This document shows, one piece after another, positions 7,998 through 15,534 of a DNA stretch of 57,731 bases. How positions within the stretch are numbered: position 1 is the first letter of the stretch; each line of letters opens with the position of its first letter. This DNA comes from Companilactobacillus mindensis DSM 14500 (GTDB taxonomy: Bacteria > Bacillota > Bacilli > Lactobacillales > Lactobacillaceae). The stretch covers positions 1 to 57,731 of the forward strand of contig NZ_AZEZ01000032.1 of NCBI RefSeq assembly GCF_001434275.1, written 5' to 3'. A model generated the notes under the pieces. It had not been told where the DNA came from. It did no database searches and saw nothing but the letters and a program-made list of their open reading frames with translations. Made by a program: the position numbers and the translations under genes.

Positions 7998-8041
7998 AAA
8001 AGAGAGTTATCAGTTTGAAAAAAATTGATAACTCTCTTTTT
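7998..8041 (+). terminator. Terminator after rsgA paralogue
   Basis: Long stem AAGAGAGTTATCA... / ...TGATAACTCTCTT followed by T-run, starting at the stop codon. Confidence 0.9.
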
Positions 8042-8071
8042 AATTATTGTAAAACAATAATAAAATATCGA

Positions 8072-8100
8072 TTAACATTAAAATAATTATGTAGTACAAT
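8072..8100 (+). promoter_or_regulatory. Promoter of DUF2975-like/XRE pair
   Basis: -35 TTAACA (8072-8077), 17-bp spacer, -10 TACAAT (8095-8100). A short inverted repeat TTATTGT-AAA-ACAATAA lies just upstream. Confidence 0.6.
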
Positions 8101-8121
8101 ACAAGTGACGGAGGGGATAAT

Positions 8122-8328
8122 ATGAAAAATATAACTAATTTGATTTTAAAATTATTATCAGTATTAACAATTGTGGCTCAAGTGATATTCTCATTAGTCA
8201 GTAATATCTTTGCTAATTCGTGGTCACAAATTGGGATTTACGTTATATTTATAGCAATTCTCTATACGATTTACCTTGTTTTCAAATATGGAGTAGAATT
8301 GCAAAACGATGCAAATACAGTAATTTAG
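8122..8328 (+). CDS. Small membrane protein, shortened DUF2975-like
   Basis: A 68-aa protein with two predicted transmembrane segments (about residues 7-29 and 36-55) and a GGAGGGG ribosome site. It sits 11 bp before a YozG-like XRE gene, the usual partner of DUF2975 membrane proteins. Those are normally near 150 aa with four helices, so this would be a half-length version. The family assignment rests on context and helix pattern, not on a clear motif. Role unknown; possibly a membrane modulator of the regulator. Confidence 0.6.
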   Translation: MKNITNLILKLLSVLTIVAQVIFSLVSNIFANSWSQIGIYVIFIAILYTIYLVFKYGVELQNDANTVI

Positions 8329-8339
8329 GTGTGATGTAG

Positions 8340-8711
8340 ATGGTAAAAGTTAATCTTGATCTAATGATGGTCAAACGGGGTGTATCCTCAAAGGACTTGG
8401 CCAAAGCAATTGGAATAACGCCCGCAAATTTATCAATTTTAAAAACTGGCAAAGCTAAAGGTATCAGATTTGCCACGCTAGATAAAATTTGTGAAGTTCT
8501 GGATTGCCAACCAGGTGATATTTTGGAACATACAGAAGGTAATGAGATGAGTAAAGTTGAAGCAGAAAAGTTAGACAAGGCCAATAGAACGGAATTAATG
8601 AATTTGCTCAGACCGGCCTATAACAATGTCAAAGATCCCAAATTTAGTAATTTCAAAATTCAGTTAGTTCAATTTTCCAAAGAAATTGAAGGCAGGCCGA
8701 TTTATCTTTGA
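8340..8711 (+). CDS. XRE/Cro family regulator (YozG-like) with C-terminal extension
   Basis: 123 aa. Residues 1-67 form a helix-turn-helix domain (LAKAIGITPANLSILKTGKAKGIR, then LDKICEVLDCQPGDILEH) like the short YozG regulators, which normally end at about 70-85 residues. Here a further ~50 residues follow (SKVEAEKLDKANRTEL ... GRPIYL) that I do not recognise. The next small frame at 8714 may be a continuation lost by frameshift. It probably regulates itself and the membrane protein in front. Confidence 0.8.
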   Translation: MVKVNLDLMMVKRGVSSKDLAKAIGITPANLSILKTGKAKGIRFATLDKICEVLDCQPGDILEHTEGNEMSKVEAEKLDKANRTELMNLLRPAYNNVKDPKFSNFKIQLVQFSKEIEGRPIYL

Positions 8712-8713
8712 AG

Positions 8714-8869
8714 TTGAAAGAACGTATTTCGGGTTTACCAAAAGAATATAGGGATATTTATTACTTTGTTGAGCCACAATTAAAAAAGGTCGACGCAGAA
8801 GTAATTGATCGTTATAACCACTATGGTTTTGTTCCACTGAGATTTGGAAGTACCGTTAAATATGATTAA
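8714..8869 (+). CDS. Small ORF of uncertain status after XRE gene
   Basis: A 51-aa frame from TTG 8714 containing SGLPKEYRDIYYFVEPQL and RYNHYGFVPLRFG. Composition looks coding, but there is no convincing ribosome site. It starts 3 bp after the XRE gene in a different frame, so it may be the displaced end of a longer, decayed gene. No family recognised. Confidence 0.3.
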   Translation: MKERISGLPKEYRDIYYFVEPQLKKVDAEVIDRYNHYGFVPLRFGSTVKYD

Positions 8870-8870
8870 A

Positions 8871-8930
8871 AAGAGGCTCGATTTCCAATAATTCGAAATA
8901 ATCGGATACATGGGAATTGAGCCTTTATTT
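8871..8930 (+). terminator. Terminator after XRE region
   Basis: Stem AGGCTCGATTTCC (8874-8886) / GGGAATTGAGCCT (8912-8924) with G-T pairs, then TTATTT. Confidence 0.8.
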
Positions 8931-9010
8931 GTTCATTCTATTATTACAAAAATGTATAATTTTAAATACAATATAAGTATTAGACATTATCATGCTGAAG
9001 CTTTAATCTA

Positions 9011-9025
9011 TACATTCGTAATGTA
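9011..9025 (+). promoter_or_regulatory. Palindrome upstream of acetyltransferase-SDR operon
   Basis: Dyad TACATT-CGT-AATGTA 28 bp before the start codon; a candidate operator for an unidentified regulator. Confidence 0.4.
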
Positions 9026-9052
9026 AATGGTAATAGATGATGCAGGTGAATA

Positions 9053-9589
9053 ATGTCAGAAAAAATGGATTTGAATTCAGAAAAATATCAAGAGATTCAA
9101 AAAGTGATCGATAAAAATTTAGAATTAGTTCAAGAATTGAATATGAAACCACGGACGATTGATCAAACACGTAAAATTGTCAGTGAAATTATTGGCGAGG
9201 AACTCGATGAATCAGTCGAAATAAGATTGCCATTTCAAACTGATTTTGGAGCCAATATTCATATCGGTAAAAATGTCTATATCAATAATGGTTCAATGTT
9301 TACTGACATGGGTGGAATTTATTTGGATGACAATGTTTTGATTGGACCCAATGTCACAATTGTTTCGGTCAATCATCAGATGCAACCTAATAATCGTAGA
9401 AATTTGGTATTGAAACCAGTTCACATCGAAAAGAATGCTTGGTTAGGTGCTGGTGTTATCGTTACTCCTGGGGTCACCATTGGTGAAAATGCAGTTGTTG
9501 GTGCTGGGGCTGTAGTAACACATGATGTTGCAAAAAATACTGTCGTTGCCGGTGTTCCAGCAAAGATAATTAAAAAAATTGAGGAATAA
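9053..9589 (+). CDS. Maltose/galactoside O-acetyltransferase-like protein (left-handed beta-helix)
   Basis: 178 aa with a helical N-terminal part (1-50) and hexapeptide repeats from about residue 65 on (IHIGKNVYINNG, VLIGPNVTI, AWLGAGVIVTPGVTIGENAVVGAGAVV). The conserved VNHQM segment supplies the catalytic His of the LacA/Maa group, and GVPAKIIK closes the fold. It uses acetyl-CoA to acetylate a sugar hydroxyl; the natural acceptor is unknown. Three bases separate it from the SDR gene downstream, so the two form one operon. Confidence 0.88.
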   Translation: MSEKMDLNSEKYQEIQKVIDKNLELVQELNMKPRTIDQTRKIVSEIIGEELDESVEIRLPFQTDFGANIHIGKNVYINNGSMFTDMGGIYLDDNVLIGPNVTIVSVNHQMQPNNRRNLVLKPVHIEKNAWLGAGVIVTPGVTIGENAVVGAGAVVTHDVAKNTVVAGVPAKIIKKIEE

Positions 9590-9592
9590 AAT

Positions 9593-10342
9593 ATGACTTT
9601 AAAAGATAAAGTAGTAGTAATAATGGGTGCTTCCAGCGGAATTGGTGAGGCAACAGCCAACCTATTAGCTAAAAGTGGTGCCAAATTAACGATTGCGGCC
9701 CGGAGAATGAATCGACTAGAAAAAATCGTTCAAAATAATACTGGAGCAGAAATTTTACCAGTTGAAGCCGACGTTTCAAAATCCGATGAAGTTCAAAATG
9801 TGATCGATAAGACCGTTGGAAAATATGGTCGTGTTGATGTGATGTTCAACAATGCCGGAATCATGCCGGTCAATAATTTGGATGCCATTGCCCGTGAGGA
9901 ATGGCAAAATATTATGGATATCAATGTCAAAGGTGTTTTGAATGGTATTGCTTCAGTTTTACCAGTAATGAAAAAACAACAGAGCGGTCATATCATCACA
10001 ACTTCGTCAGTTTTGGGATACGAAGTATTACCTGGCTATGCAGCGTACTCTGGCAGTAAATATGCCGTTCGAGCCATTATGGAAGGCCTTCGTCAGGAAG
10101 AACGCGCTAATAATATTAAAACGACAGTTATTGCTCCAGGTACTGTTCAGACTGAATTATTCAAGTCGATAAATAACAAGGATATTAGAGAACAACTTGA
10201 AAGTTTAAAGGATCTACCCGGTGCGGATATGCAAGCTTTACAACCAGAAGAAATCGCTGAAGCAGTAGCTTTTGTGATCAATACACCTAAGAATATGGCC
10301 GTCAATGAAATGGTTATCAGACCTACTGGGCAAGAAGTGTAA
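9593..10342 (+). CDS. Short-chain dehydrogenase/reductase (classical SDR)
   Basis: 249 aa. N-terminal cofactor motif GASSGIGEA at residues 13-21, NNAGI near 87, and the catalytic pair in YSGSK with an upstream Ser (TTSSVLG). The Arg-Arg after beta-2 (AARRMNR) suggests NADP(H). It closes the acetyltransferase-SDR operon and ends in a terminator shared with the convergent RibD-like gene. Substrate unknown. Confidence 0.9.
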   Translation: MTLKDKVVVIMGASSGIGEATANLLAKSGAKLTIAARRMNRLEKIVQNNTGAEILPVEADVSKSDEVQNVIDKTVGKYGRVDVMFNNAGIMPVNNLDAIAREEWQNIMDINVKGVLNGIASVLPVMKKQQSGHIITTSSVLGYEVLPGYAAYSGSKYAVRAIMEGLRQEERANNIKTTVIAPGTVQTELFKSINNKDIREQLESLKDLPGADMQALQPEEIAEAVAFVINTPKNMAVNEMVIRPTGQEV

Positions 10343-10383
10343 AAAATAGTAGCAATCCCTCATTTGGATTGCTACTATTTTAC
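10343..10383. terminator. Bidirectional terminator
   Basis: Perfect stem AATAGTAGCAATCC / GGATTGCTACTATT between convergent genes. Confidence 0.9.
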
Positions 10384-10397
10384 ATTAATGCTTGAGA

Positions 10398-11075
10398 TTA
10401 GTGAGTGACACTATATCTTAACCAAACAGCGTCAGAATCATATTGTTTAACACTTTCAAGATGTAAGGCGATTGGTTGTTCACTCTTATCCAAGCCATCA
10501 AAAACGGCAGCCTGATTTTTACGACCATCGACACCGGCACCAATTAAAATACTGACTTCGTCGACGAGACCTTCAGCTAACATTGAACCGTTAATGTGAC
10601 CACCACCAACTATGGCCAAACGTTTAACAGCAAATTTCTCTAAAAGAATTTCCATAGCCCGTTTTAAGTTGATCTTTTCAGCCCCAGTAGCGATCCAAGA
10701 GACGTGTTTAGTATCAAGGTAATCGAAGTATTCTTTGGGAGCCGTTTCGCTAGTAATAATTAGATGTGGACGTGAGGCGTTTTGGTCGTCATTCCAGAGC
10801 AAAGTTCCATGTGTATCGACGACGATTTCATAACCATCAGCGTTGGCATTTTTACGGAAAGCTTCCTGAGCAATGGTTTGTTTGTTCTTGGCTTCAAAAA
10901 CGCCATCGGCAAGTTCAAGTTGTCCAGTGATACGGCCACTCAAACGGTTAGGGGCGTTGAAAGAGTTCAAGGTATCATAGTATTCATCAACGCCACGAAG
11001 GTGTTCAGTCATGTTGCAGTCAATTCGACCATCGACTGAAGTCATCATGTGACAAATAATATATGGTTTATTCAT
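10398..11075 (-). CDS. RibD C-terminal / dihydrofolate reductase-like reductase
   Basis: A 225-aa stand-alone pyrimidine-reductase fold protein. It opens with YIICHMMTSVDGRID, typical of the RibD C-terminal and DHFR-like families, and has the NADPH-binding segment LAIVGGGHINGSMLAEGLVDE near residue 155. I start at ATG 11075, where the family begins; the longer frame has a non-matching hydrophobic lead. There are no other riboflavin genes nearby, so it is more likely a detoxifying reductase under control of the divergent MerR gene. Confidence 0.85.
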   Translation of the reverse strand: MNKPYIICHMMTSVDGRIDCNMTEHLRGVDEYYDTLNSFNAPNRLSGRITGQLELADGVFEAKNKQTIAQEAFRKNANADGYEIVVDTHGTLLWNDDQNASRPHLIITSETAPKEYFDYLDTKHVSWIATGAEKINLKRAMEILLEKFAVKRLAIVGGGHINGSMLAEGLVDEVSILIGAGVDGRKNQAAVFDGLDKSEQPIALHLESVKQYDSDAVWLRYSVTH

Positions 11076-11112
11076 GTTTAAACAATATCTCCAATCATTC
11101 TGATATGATTTT

Positions 11113-11143
11113 ATGATATTACTTAAAGTGCACTTTAAAGCAA
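11113..11143 (-). promoter_or_regulatory. MerR-type promoter of the RibD-like gene
   Basis: Minus strand: -35 TTGCTT (11138-11143), 19-bp spacer, -10 TATCAT (11113-11118). The perfect palindrome TTAAAGTGCACTTTAA (11123-11138) occupies the spacer. Confidence 0.82.
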
Positions 11144-11164
11144 GTAATGAAAGGAAATAAATTA

Positions 11165-11581
11165 ATGTTAAAAACATATTCAATCAGTCAAGTTAGTGAA
11201 ATTTTACAGATACCAAGTTCGACAATTAGATATTATGATGGATTAGAATTATTGCCACGGTTGCGAAAGAGTGCCAATGGCGTTCGTCAATTTTCTCAAA
11301 ATGACATCAACACGCTACGTATAATCGAATGTTTGAAACGAGCTGGGTTGAGTATGAAAGAAATCAAACGATTCACAGAACTCAGTCAACAAGGAGATGC
11401 TAGTCTTCAAGAGCGGAGAGAGTTATTTTATAATGCTCGAGAGAACTTTGCTAAGAAATTAGCTCAAATGCAAGAAACTATGAAGGTACTTGATTTCAAA
11501 TGTGCTTATTATGATCAAGCTTTAGTCGACGGAACTGAAAAATCTGTTCAAGAAGATATGTCGTTAGGTAATGTCGTTTAA
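11165..11581 (+). CDS. MerR family transcriptional regulator (divergent from RibD-like gene)
   Basis: 138 aa from ATG 11165, which follows AAAGGA; the ATG at 11147 is part of that ribosome site region. The N-terminal motif YSISQVSEILQIPSSTIRYYDGLELL is a MerR winged helix, followed by RQFSQNDINTLRIIECLKRAGLSMKEIKRF and a coiled coil. It is divergent from the RibD-like reductase across a 19-bp-spacer promoter with a perfect dyad, so that gene is its probable target. A terminator follows. Confidence 0.92.
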   Translation: MLKTYSISQVSEILQIPSSTIRYYDGLELLPRLRKSANGVRQFSQNDINTLRIIECLKRAGLSMKEIKRFTELSQQGDASLQERRELFYNARENFAKKLAQMQETMKVLDFKCAYYDQALVDGTEKSVQEDMSLGNVV

Positions 11582-11585
11582 GAAC

Positions 11586-11619
11586 AAAAAAGCGAATCCA
11601 AGAGGATTCGCTTTTTTTT
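11586..11619 (+). terminator. Terminator after merR
   Basis: Stem AAAGCGAATCC / GGATTCGCTTT with T-run. Confidence 0.9.
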
Positions 11620-11822
11620 GTCCGATAATTAGAAAATTTTATGTTTAATAATAAGTTTACGAATATAAATAAAATATTAATAATTGAAAACAGTTTTTGC
11701 TTGTTTTGATATTTGATTTTCCTTAAAATAAAAAATAATCATGATTTGGTCTAGACAAATGTCTAATGATATTACCCATGATCAAATTGAATAAAAGATT
11801 ATTTTATAAAAAGGGGAGAATT

Positions 11823-12407
11823 ATGAAAAACAAAAATTTTTTTAGAAAGTGGCAATTTTGGACTAACGTTATAGGCATTATCTGTATTTTAGGGGTTATT
11901 TTATTTATTAATCAAAATAATCATTCAAAAAAACAAAGTTCAGCAGGTGTTCGTAGTTCACATGTTGAAAAGAAGCACTCTACAAAAATTAACAAGCCAA
12001 AAAAGAAAGTGAAAATTCAAAAAAAGGAAGAAAATTCAGAACCAACACCGGAACAAGAAGCTGAGAAGATTGATAAAGCTTTTGTTGCTACGGATTACGA
12101 TTCGACAATTCCATATGATAGTCTTGCCAGAACTCCTAAAGAGAATATGTCCAAAAAGGTTACTTATAATGGAGAAGTGGTTCAGGTAATGGAAGATGAC
12201 AAATTAACAGAATTACGTGTTGCTATCGATGAAAATCACGATAATATCATGTACTGTATTGTTCCTACAAGTATCTTACATGACACTCATATTTTAGAAG
12301 ATGATAATGTTAAAATTTATGGAATAACTTCGGGATTAAAGAGCTATGAATCCACTATGGGTGGAAAAATAACGATTCCATCGTTGATTGTTGCTTTTCT
12401 AATATAG
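11823..12407 (+). CDS. Membrane-anchored OB-fold-like protein (TcdA-E operon regulator-like)
   Basis: 194 aa starting at ATG 11823 after AAGGGGAG. One transmembrane helix (about residues 13-30) is followed by a highly charged Lys/Glu linker (38-80) and a C-terminal domain with YNGEVVQVMEDDKL, LEDDNVKIYGITSGL and MGGKITIPSLIVAFLI. That C-terminal pattern is common in small Firmicute proteins often labelled as TcdA-E operon negative regulator-like, with an OB-like beta fold. Function unknown; probably acts at the outer face of the membrane. It stands alone. Confidence 0.65.
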   Translation: MKNKNFFRKWQFWTNVIGIICILGVILFINQNNHSKKQSSAGVRSSHVEKKHSTKINKPKKKVKIQKKEENSEPTPEQEAEKIDKAFVATDYDSTIPYDSLARTPKENMSKKVTYNGEVVQVMEDDKLTELRVAIDENHDNIMYCIVPTSILHDTHILEDDNVKIYGITSGLKSYESTMGGKITIPSLIVAFLI

Positions 12408-12490
12408 ATTAAACTCATAAAATTTCCCCTTAAAATTGATAGTTATAAAATATATTGTACTATTCAGATGGTAATAAAGATTAAAAATAT

Positions 12491-13357
12491 CTAAATGTTA
12501 TCAGAAAGAATGCCTTCTTGAATGATTTTTTGACGCTTTTGAAGGATTTTGATATTTTGTTTAAAATGACGTTTAAACATACAAGCATAAATAGAATTCA
12601 GTAGAAATTCGAAGCCTATTTGTGAAGAAAAAGGGGCAATTTTGGCAAATTCAGTTTCTTGGTTGTCAGTGATCAATGTATAAGTTGAAAAATTCAATAA
12701 GTTAGAATTAGGATTTCCAGTCAATAAAATGATTGGAATGTTTTGTGATCGAAGGTACCCCATTATTTTATGATAATGTTTCATCTGACCACCGTAAGAG
12801 ATAAAGAGGGCACAGTCATTTGGGGTTAAATTAGTAGTGTTCCAAGCTTCTTCGCGATATTCTTCAGCCAGAATAGCTATTTTGTCCAGTTTAACTAACT
12901 TATTTTGGAAAGATCGGCCAGTTATTTGTGAGTCTCCTTGACCATAGATCAAAATTTTGTCTGATTTTAATAGGCAATCGCAAATTTTGGAAAGTATTTT
13001 CGTATCTAACTGTAAGACTGTTTCAGTGATAGTATTTTTAGTCAAGTTGGCAAGCAATTCAGTGATTTCCTTGTCTGAAGAAGAGTCATTGAAAGGAAAG
13101 TTGTTGTCAATTGGGACTTTTTGCTCGATCTTAGCCAATGAAGCTTTGATTAAAGCATTCTTGAAGTCTTTATAACCTGCAAAATTTAATTTTTTGGCCA
13201 ACCGAATGACGGCAGAATGCGAGGTATAGGTGGCTTCTGATAAATCAGTGATCGTTAGATTTGAAATCGTATCGAGATTTTTTAAAATGTAATCAGCAAG
13301 TCTTTTTTCATTATTTGTAAAATTGTCAGTTTGTTTAAGTAATTGAATTACGGACAT
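12491..13357 (-). CDS. RpiR family transcriptional regulator (HTH + SIS)
   Basis: 288 aa from ATG 13357, four bases after AGGAGG. An N-terminal HTH_6 domain (NEKRLADYILKNLDTISNLTITDLSEATYTSHSAVIRLAKKLNFAGYKDFK) is followed by a SIS domain from about residue 115 (ILIYGQGDSQITGRSF, ISYGGQMKHYHKIM). SIS domains bind phosphosugars, so a sugar phosphate is the likely signal. It is divergent from the SDR-acetyltransferase pair, with TGAACA/TGTTCA elements between them, and probably controls them and itself. Confidence 0.9.
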   Translation of the reverse strand: MSVIQLLKQTDNFTNNEKRLADYILKNLDTISNLTITDLSEATYTSHSAVIRLAKKLNFAGYKDFKNALIKASLAKIEQKVPIDNNFPFNDSSSDKEITELLANLTKNTITETVLQLDTKILSKICDCLLKSDKILIYGQGDSQITGRSFQNKLVKLDKIAILAEEYREEAWNTTNLTPNDCALFISYGGQMKHYHKIMGYLRSQNIPIILLTGNPNSNLLNFSTYTLITDNQETEFAKIAPFSSQIGFEFLLNSIYACMFKRHFKQNIKILQKRQKIIQEGILSDNI

Positions 13358-13371
13358 ATTGCCTCCTAATT

Positions 13372-13419
13372 TGAACATTTTGTTCAGTCAGAAAATAAAT
13401 TATGTTAATAAATTGAACA
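13372..13419 (+). promoter_or_regulatory. Candidate RpiR operator
   Basis: Inverted repeat TGAACA-TTT-TGTTCA (13372-13386), plus a third half-site TGAACA (13414-13419) at the SDR side. Placement just before the rpiR start suggests autorepression as well as control of the SDR operon. Confidence 0.55.
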
Positions 13420-13512
13420 TTAATTCCATTTTATACTAAAACTATTAAATAATATCCTGCCATTTGTAATACTGATTCTCGAAGGTTCAAAGAAATCATT
13501 GGAGGATTAGTT

Positions 13513-14241
13513 ATGGAAAACTTAGAAGGTAAGACAGCAATTATTACAGGAGCTAGTTCAGGTTTTGGTAAAGGAACTGCTTTGGCATTCGCTAAGGCCG
13601 GATGCGATTTAGTTTTGACCGGTTTCAACAGTGATAAACTACAAGCCGCAGCCACAGAATGTAAAGAATTTGGCGTTAAAGTCGTCTATTTTGCTGGTGA
13701 TATTCAGGATGAACAGACTGCTATTAAGACGGTTAATTTGGCAATGGAAAATTTTGGTCAAATTGATATTTTAGTTAATAATGCGGGAATTGGCAGAACC
13801 TTGTCGATTGAAGAAACTAGCATGAGTGATTTTGATTTGGTTATGAATACAAATGTCAGAGGAGCTTTTGCCTTTACTAAGTATGTCGTTCCTGAAATGA
13901 AACGTCGTCACGATGGACAGATCATTATGGTATCTTCAGTCACAGGTATCAAAGGACACGCTGACGAATCAGCTTATACATGCAGTAAATTTGCTTTGCG
14001 CGGATTGGCACAGTCGTTAGATAAGGAATTATTGGCTGACGGAATCAAAACTTGTGTCATTTGTCCTCATGCTGGGGCAACGAATTTTGAAGTGGGGTAC
14101 GGCCGTACTAAAAAAGGTGTGGCCCAATCAGGCTTTTTGACCCCAGAGGATGTTGGCCAAGCAATGGTAAGTATTTGTTTCCAACCAAAGAACTCAAGAA
14201 TCGTTGAACTTAGACTGGCATCTAATAATGTTAAGTATTAA
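13513..14241 (+). CDS. Short-chain dehydrogenase/reductase
   Basis: 242 aa classical SDR: GASSGFGKG at residues 13-21, NNAGIG near 88, SSVTG then YTCSK for the catalytic Ser, Tyr and Lys. GGAGG precedes the ATG. It forms an operon with the acetyltransferase 10 bp downstream and is divergent from an RpiR regulator, suggesting a sugar-linked substrate. Not closely similar to the SDR at 9593 beyond family motifs. Confidence 0.9.
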   Translation: MENLEGKTAIITGASSGFGKGTALAFAKAGCDLVLTGFNSDKLQAAATECKEFGVKVVYFAGDIQDEQTAIKTVNLAMENFGQIDILVNNAGIGRTLSIEETSMSDFDLVMNTNVRGAFAFTKYVVPEMKRRHDGQIIMVSSVTGIKGHADESAYTCSKFALRGLAQSLDKELLADGIKTCVICPHAGATNFEVGYGRTKKGVAQSGFLTPEDVGQAMVSICFQPKNSRIVELRLASNNVKY

Positions 14242-14251
14242 GGAGAATTTT

Positions 14252-14818
14252 ATGAGTAAAAGTGAATTAGAGAAGTTGGATAATGGCGAGTGGTATTCAT
14301 TTGATGATGATGAAGTTATTAAGAGAAAAGCTCGTGCCGCCAAACTTTGTCAGGAATTTAATGAAATTTCTGCCACGGAATCTGAAAAGCAAACAGCAAA
14401 GATCAAAGAGATATTCGGTTCGTATGGTAAGAATGTCTCAGTTCAAAGTCGTTTCAATTGTGATTATGGCAAAAACATTCACGTCGGAGATTACTTTTTG
14501 AGTAATTATAATTTAACCATCTTAGATGTGGCTCCAGTGAATATTGGTAATAATGTGATGATTGGACCTAATGTTGATATTTATACAGTCAATCATCCAA
14601 TGACAGCTAAAGGAAGAAGAGACTATTTGGCCAAAGGTTTTCCAGTGAAGATTGGAAATGACGTCTGGATCGGTGGCAAATCATCCATCATGCCAGGTGT
14701 TACGATTGGTAATAATGTTGTCGTTGCGGCAGGAGCAGTGATTACCAAAGATGTTCCCGATAATAGTTTGGTTGGTGGAGTACCTGCCAAAGTGATTAAG
14801 AAATTGTCAGTTGATTAA
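14252..14818 (+). CDS. Sugar O-acetyltransferase (maltose/galactoside acetyltransferase family)
   Basis: 188 aa from ATG 14252 behind AGGAG; the upstream in-frame ATG overlaps the SDR gene and lacks the family start. It has an N-terminal Mac domain (LDNGEWYSFDDDEVIKRKARAAKLCQEFN) and hexapeptide repeats, with the catalytic His in YTVNHPM and the closing GVPAKVIKKL. It acetylates a sugar hydroxyl using acetyl-CoA. Second member of the SDR operon controlled from the RpiR side. Confidence 0.9.
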   Translation: MSKSELEKLDNGEWYSFDDDEVIKRKARAAKLCQEFNEISATESEKQTAKIKEIFGSYGKNVSVQSRFNCDYGKNIHVGDYFLSNYNLTILDVAPVNIGNNVMIGPNVDIYTVNHPMTAKGRRDYLAKGFPVKIGNDVWIGGKSSIMPGVTIGNNVVVAAGAVITKDVPDNSLVGGVPAKVIKKLSVD

Positions 14819-14835
14819 GGAAAATTAGAGCCAGA

Positions 14836-15402
14836 TTATTTGACGAATTTGGTATCTTTGAAGGAAAAATTTTGATATGCAATCTTTAAAAATTCAGGAG
14901 TATGGTCATATTGAAAAGTGGCTAGATCAGTGATGGATATGAATGTATCATCGTCTAACCATTCTTTGAATAAGCCCATGGTCCCATAGGAATGATATTT
15001 TATTTCATATAGTTGTTTTCTTGATAAGCTGGTTTTAAATACAGTTTCAACAGCAATTTTAGCCGTTTCAAGATTAAATTTTTGAATGTATTGATTGATT
15101 GAATTTTGTGAATCGTCTGTATAAGTTTTTTGATAGAATGATCTTAGTTTGTTCATATTAGTTAAATTGTCTACGATACTTGAAATCGAGTATTCAGGAG
15201 TATCTGCATCATATGTTCGTGAAAAATCACGTAAGAAGATCCAAGCTATCAATTCGTATTTATCGTGAAAATGATAGTAAAATGTCTGCGGAATCGTATT
15301 ACATTTTTTACAAAGATCCACAATACGAATTTTGTCGATGGGAGTAGTTTTGATCATTCTTTCAAAAGTTTCTGCGAAAAGTATCTTAGTTCTGTTTTTC
15401 AA
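14836..15402 (-). CDS. TetR/AcrR family regulator (DhaS-like)
   Basis: 188 aa from TTG 15402, six bases after GAGG. The N-terminal HTH (IDKIRIVDLCKKCNTIPQTFYYHFHDKYELIAWIFLRDF) and the C-terminal part resemble the TetR subgroup that includes the dihydroxyacetone-kinase regulator DhaS. It is divergent from the NmrA-like gene at 15535 and likely represses it. It converges with the acetyltransferase gene with only 17 bp between the stops. Confidence 0.85.
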   Translation of the reverse strand: MKNRTKILFAETFERMIKTTPIDKIRIVDLCKKCNTIPQTFYYHFHDKYELIAWIFLRDFSRTYDADTPEYSISSIVDNLTNMNKLRSFYQKTYTDDSQNSINQYIQKFNLETAKIAVETVFKTSLSRKQLYEIKYHSYGTMGLFKEWLDDDTFISITDLATFQYDHTPEFLKIAYQNFSFKDTKFVK

Positions 15403-15429
15403 AATTAGCCTCACTTTTTATATAAAATG

Positions 15430-15453
15430 CATATAACATCTAAAATTTATATG
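15430..15453 (+). promoter_or_regulatory. Candidate TetR operator
   Basis: Inverted repeat CATATAA-N10-TTATATG in the divergent region between the TetR and NmrA-like genes. AT-rich, so chance occurrence is possible. Confidence 0.4.
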
Positions 15454-15534
15454 AAATACCATTTTTATCTAATGATTAATTGTATTTTATCATTTATATT
15501 GTTCTTCACAGTTGATAGAAGGAGATATATAAAT

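Noticed and set aside
10398-11075. Riboflavin biosynthesis locus
   Set aside because: Only the reductase fold is present; no ribD deaminase part, ribE, ribA or ribH, and no FMN riboswitch upstream.
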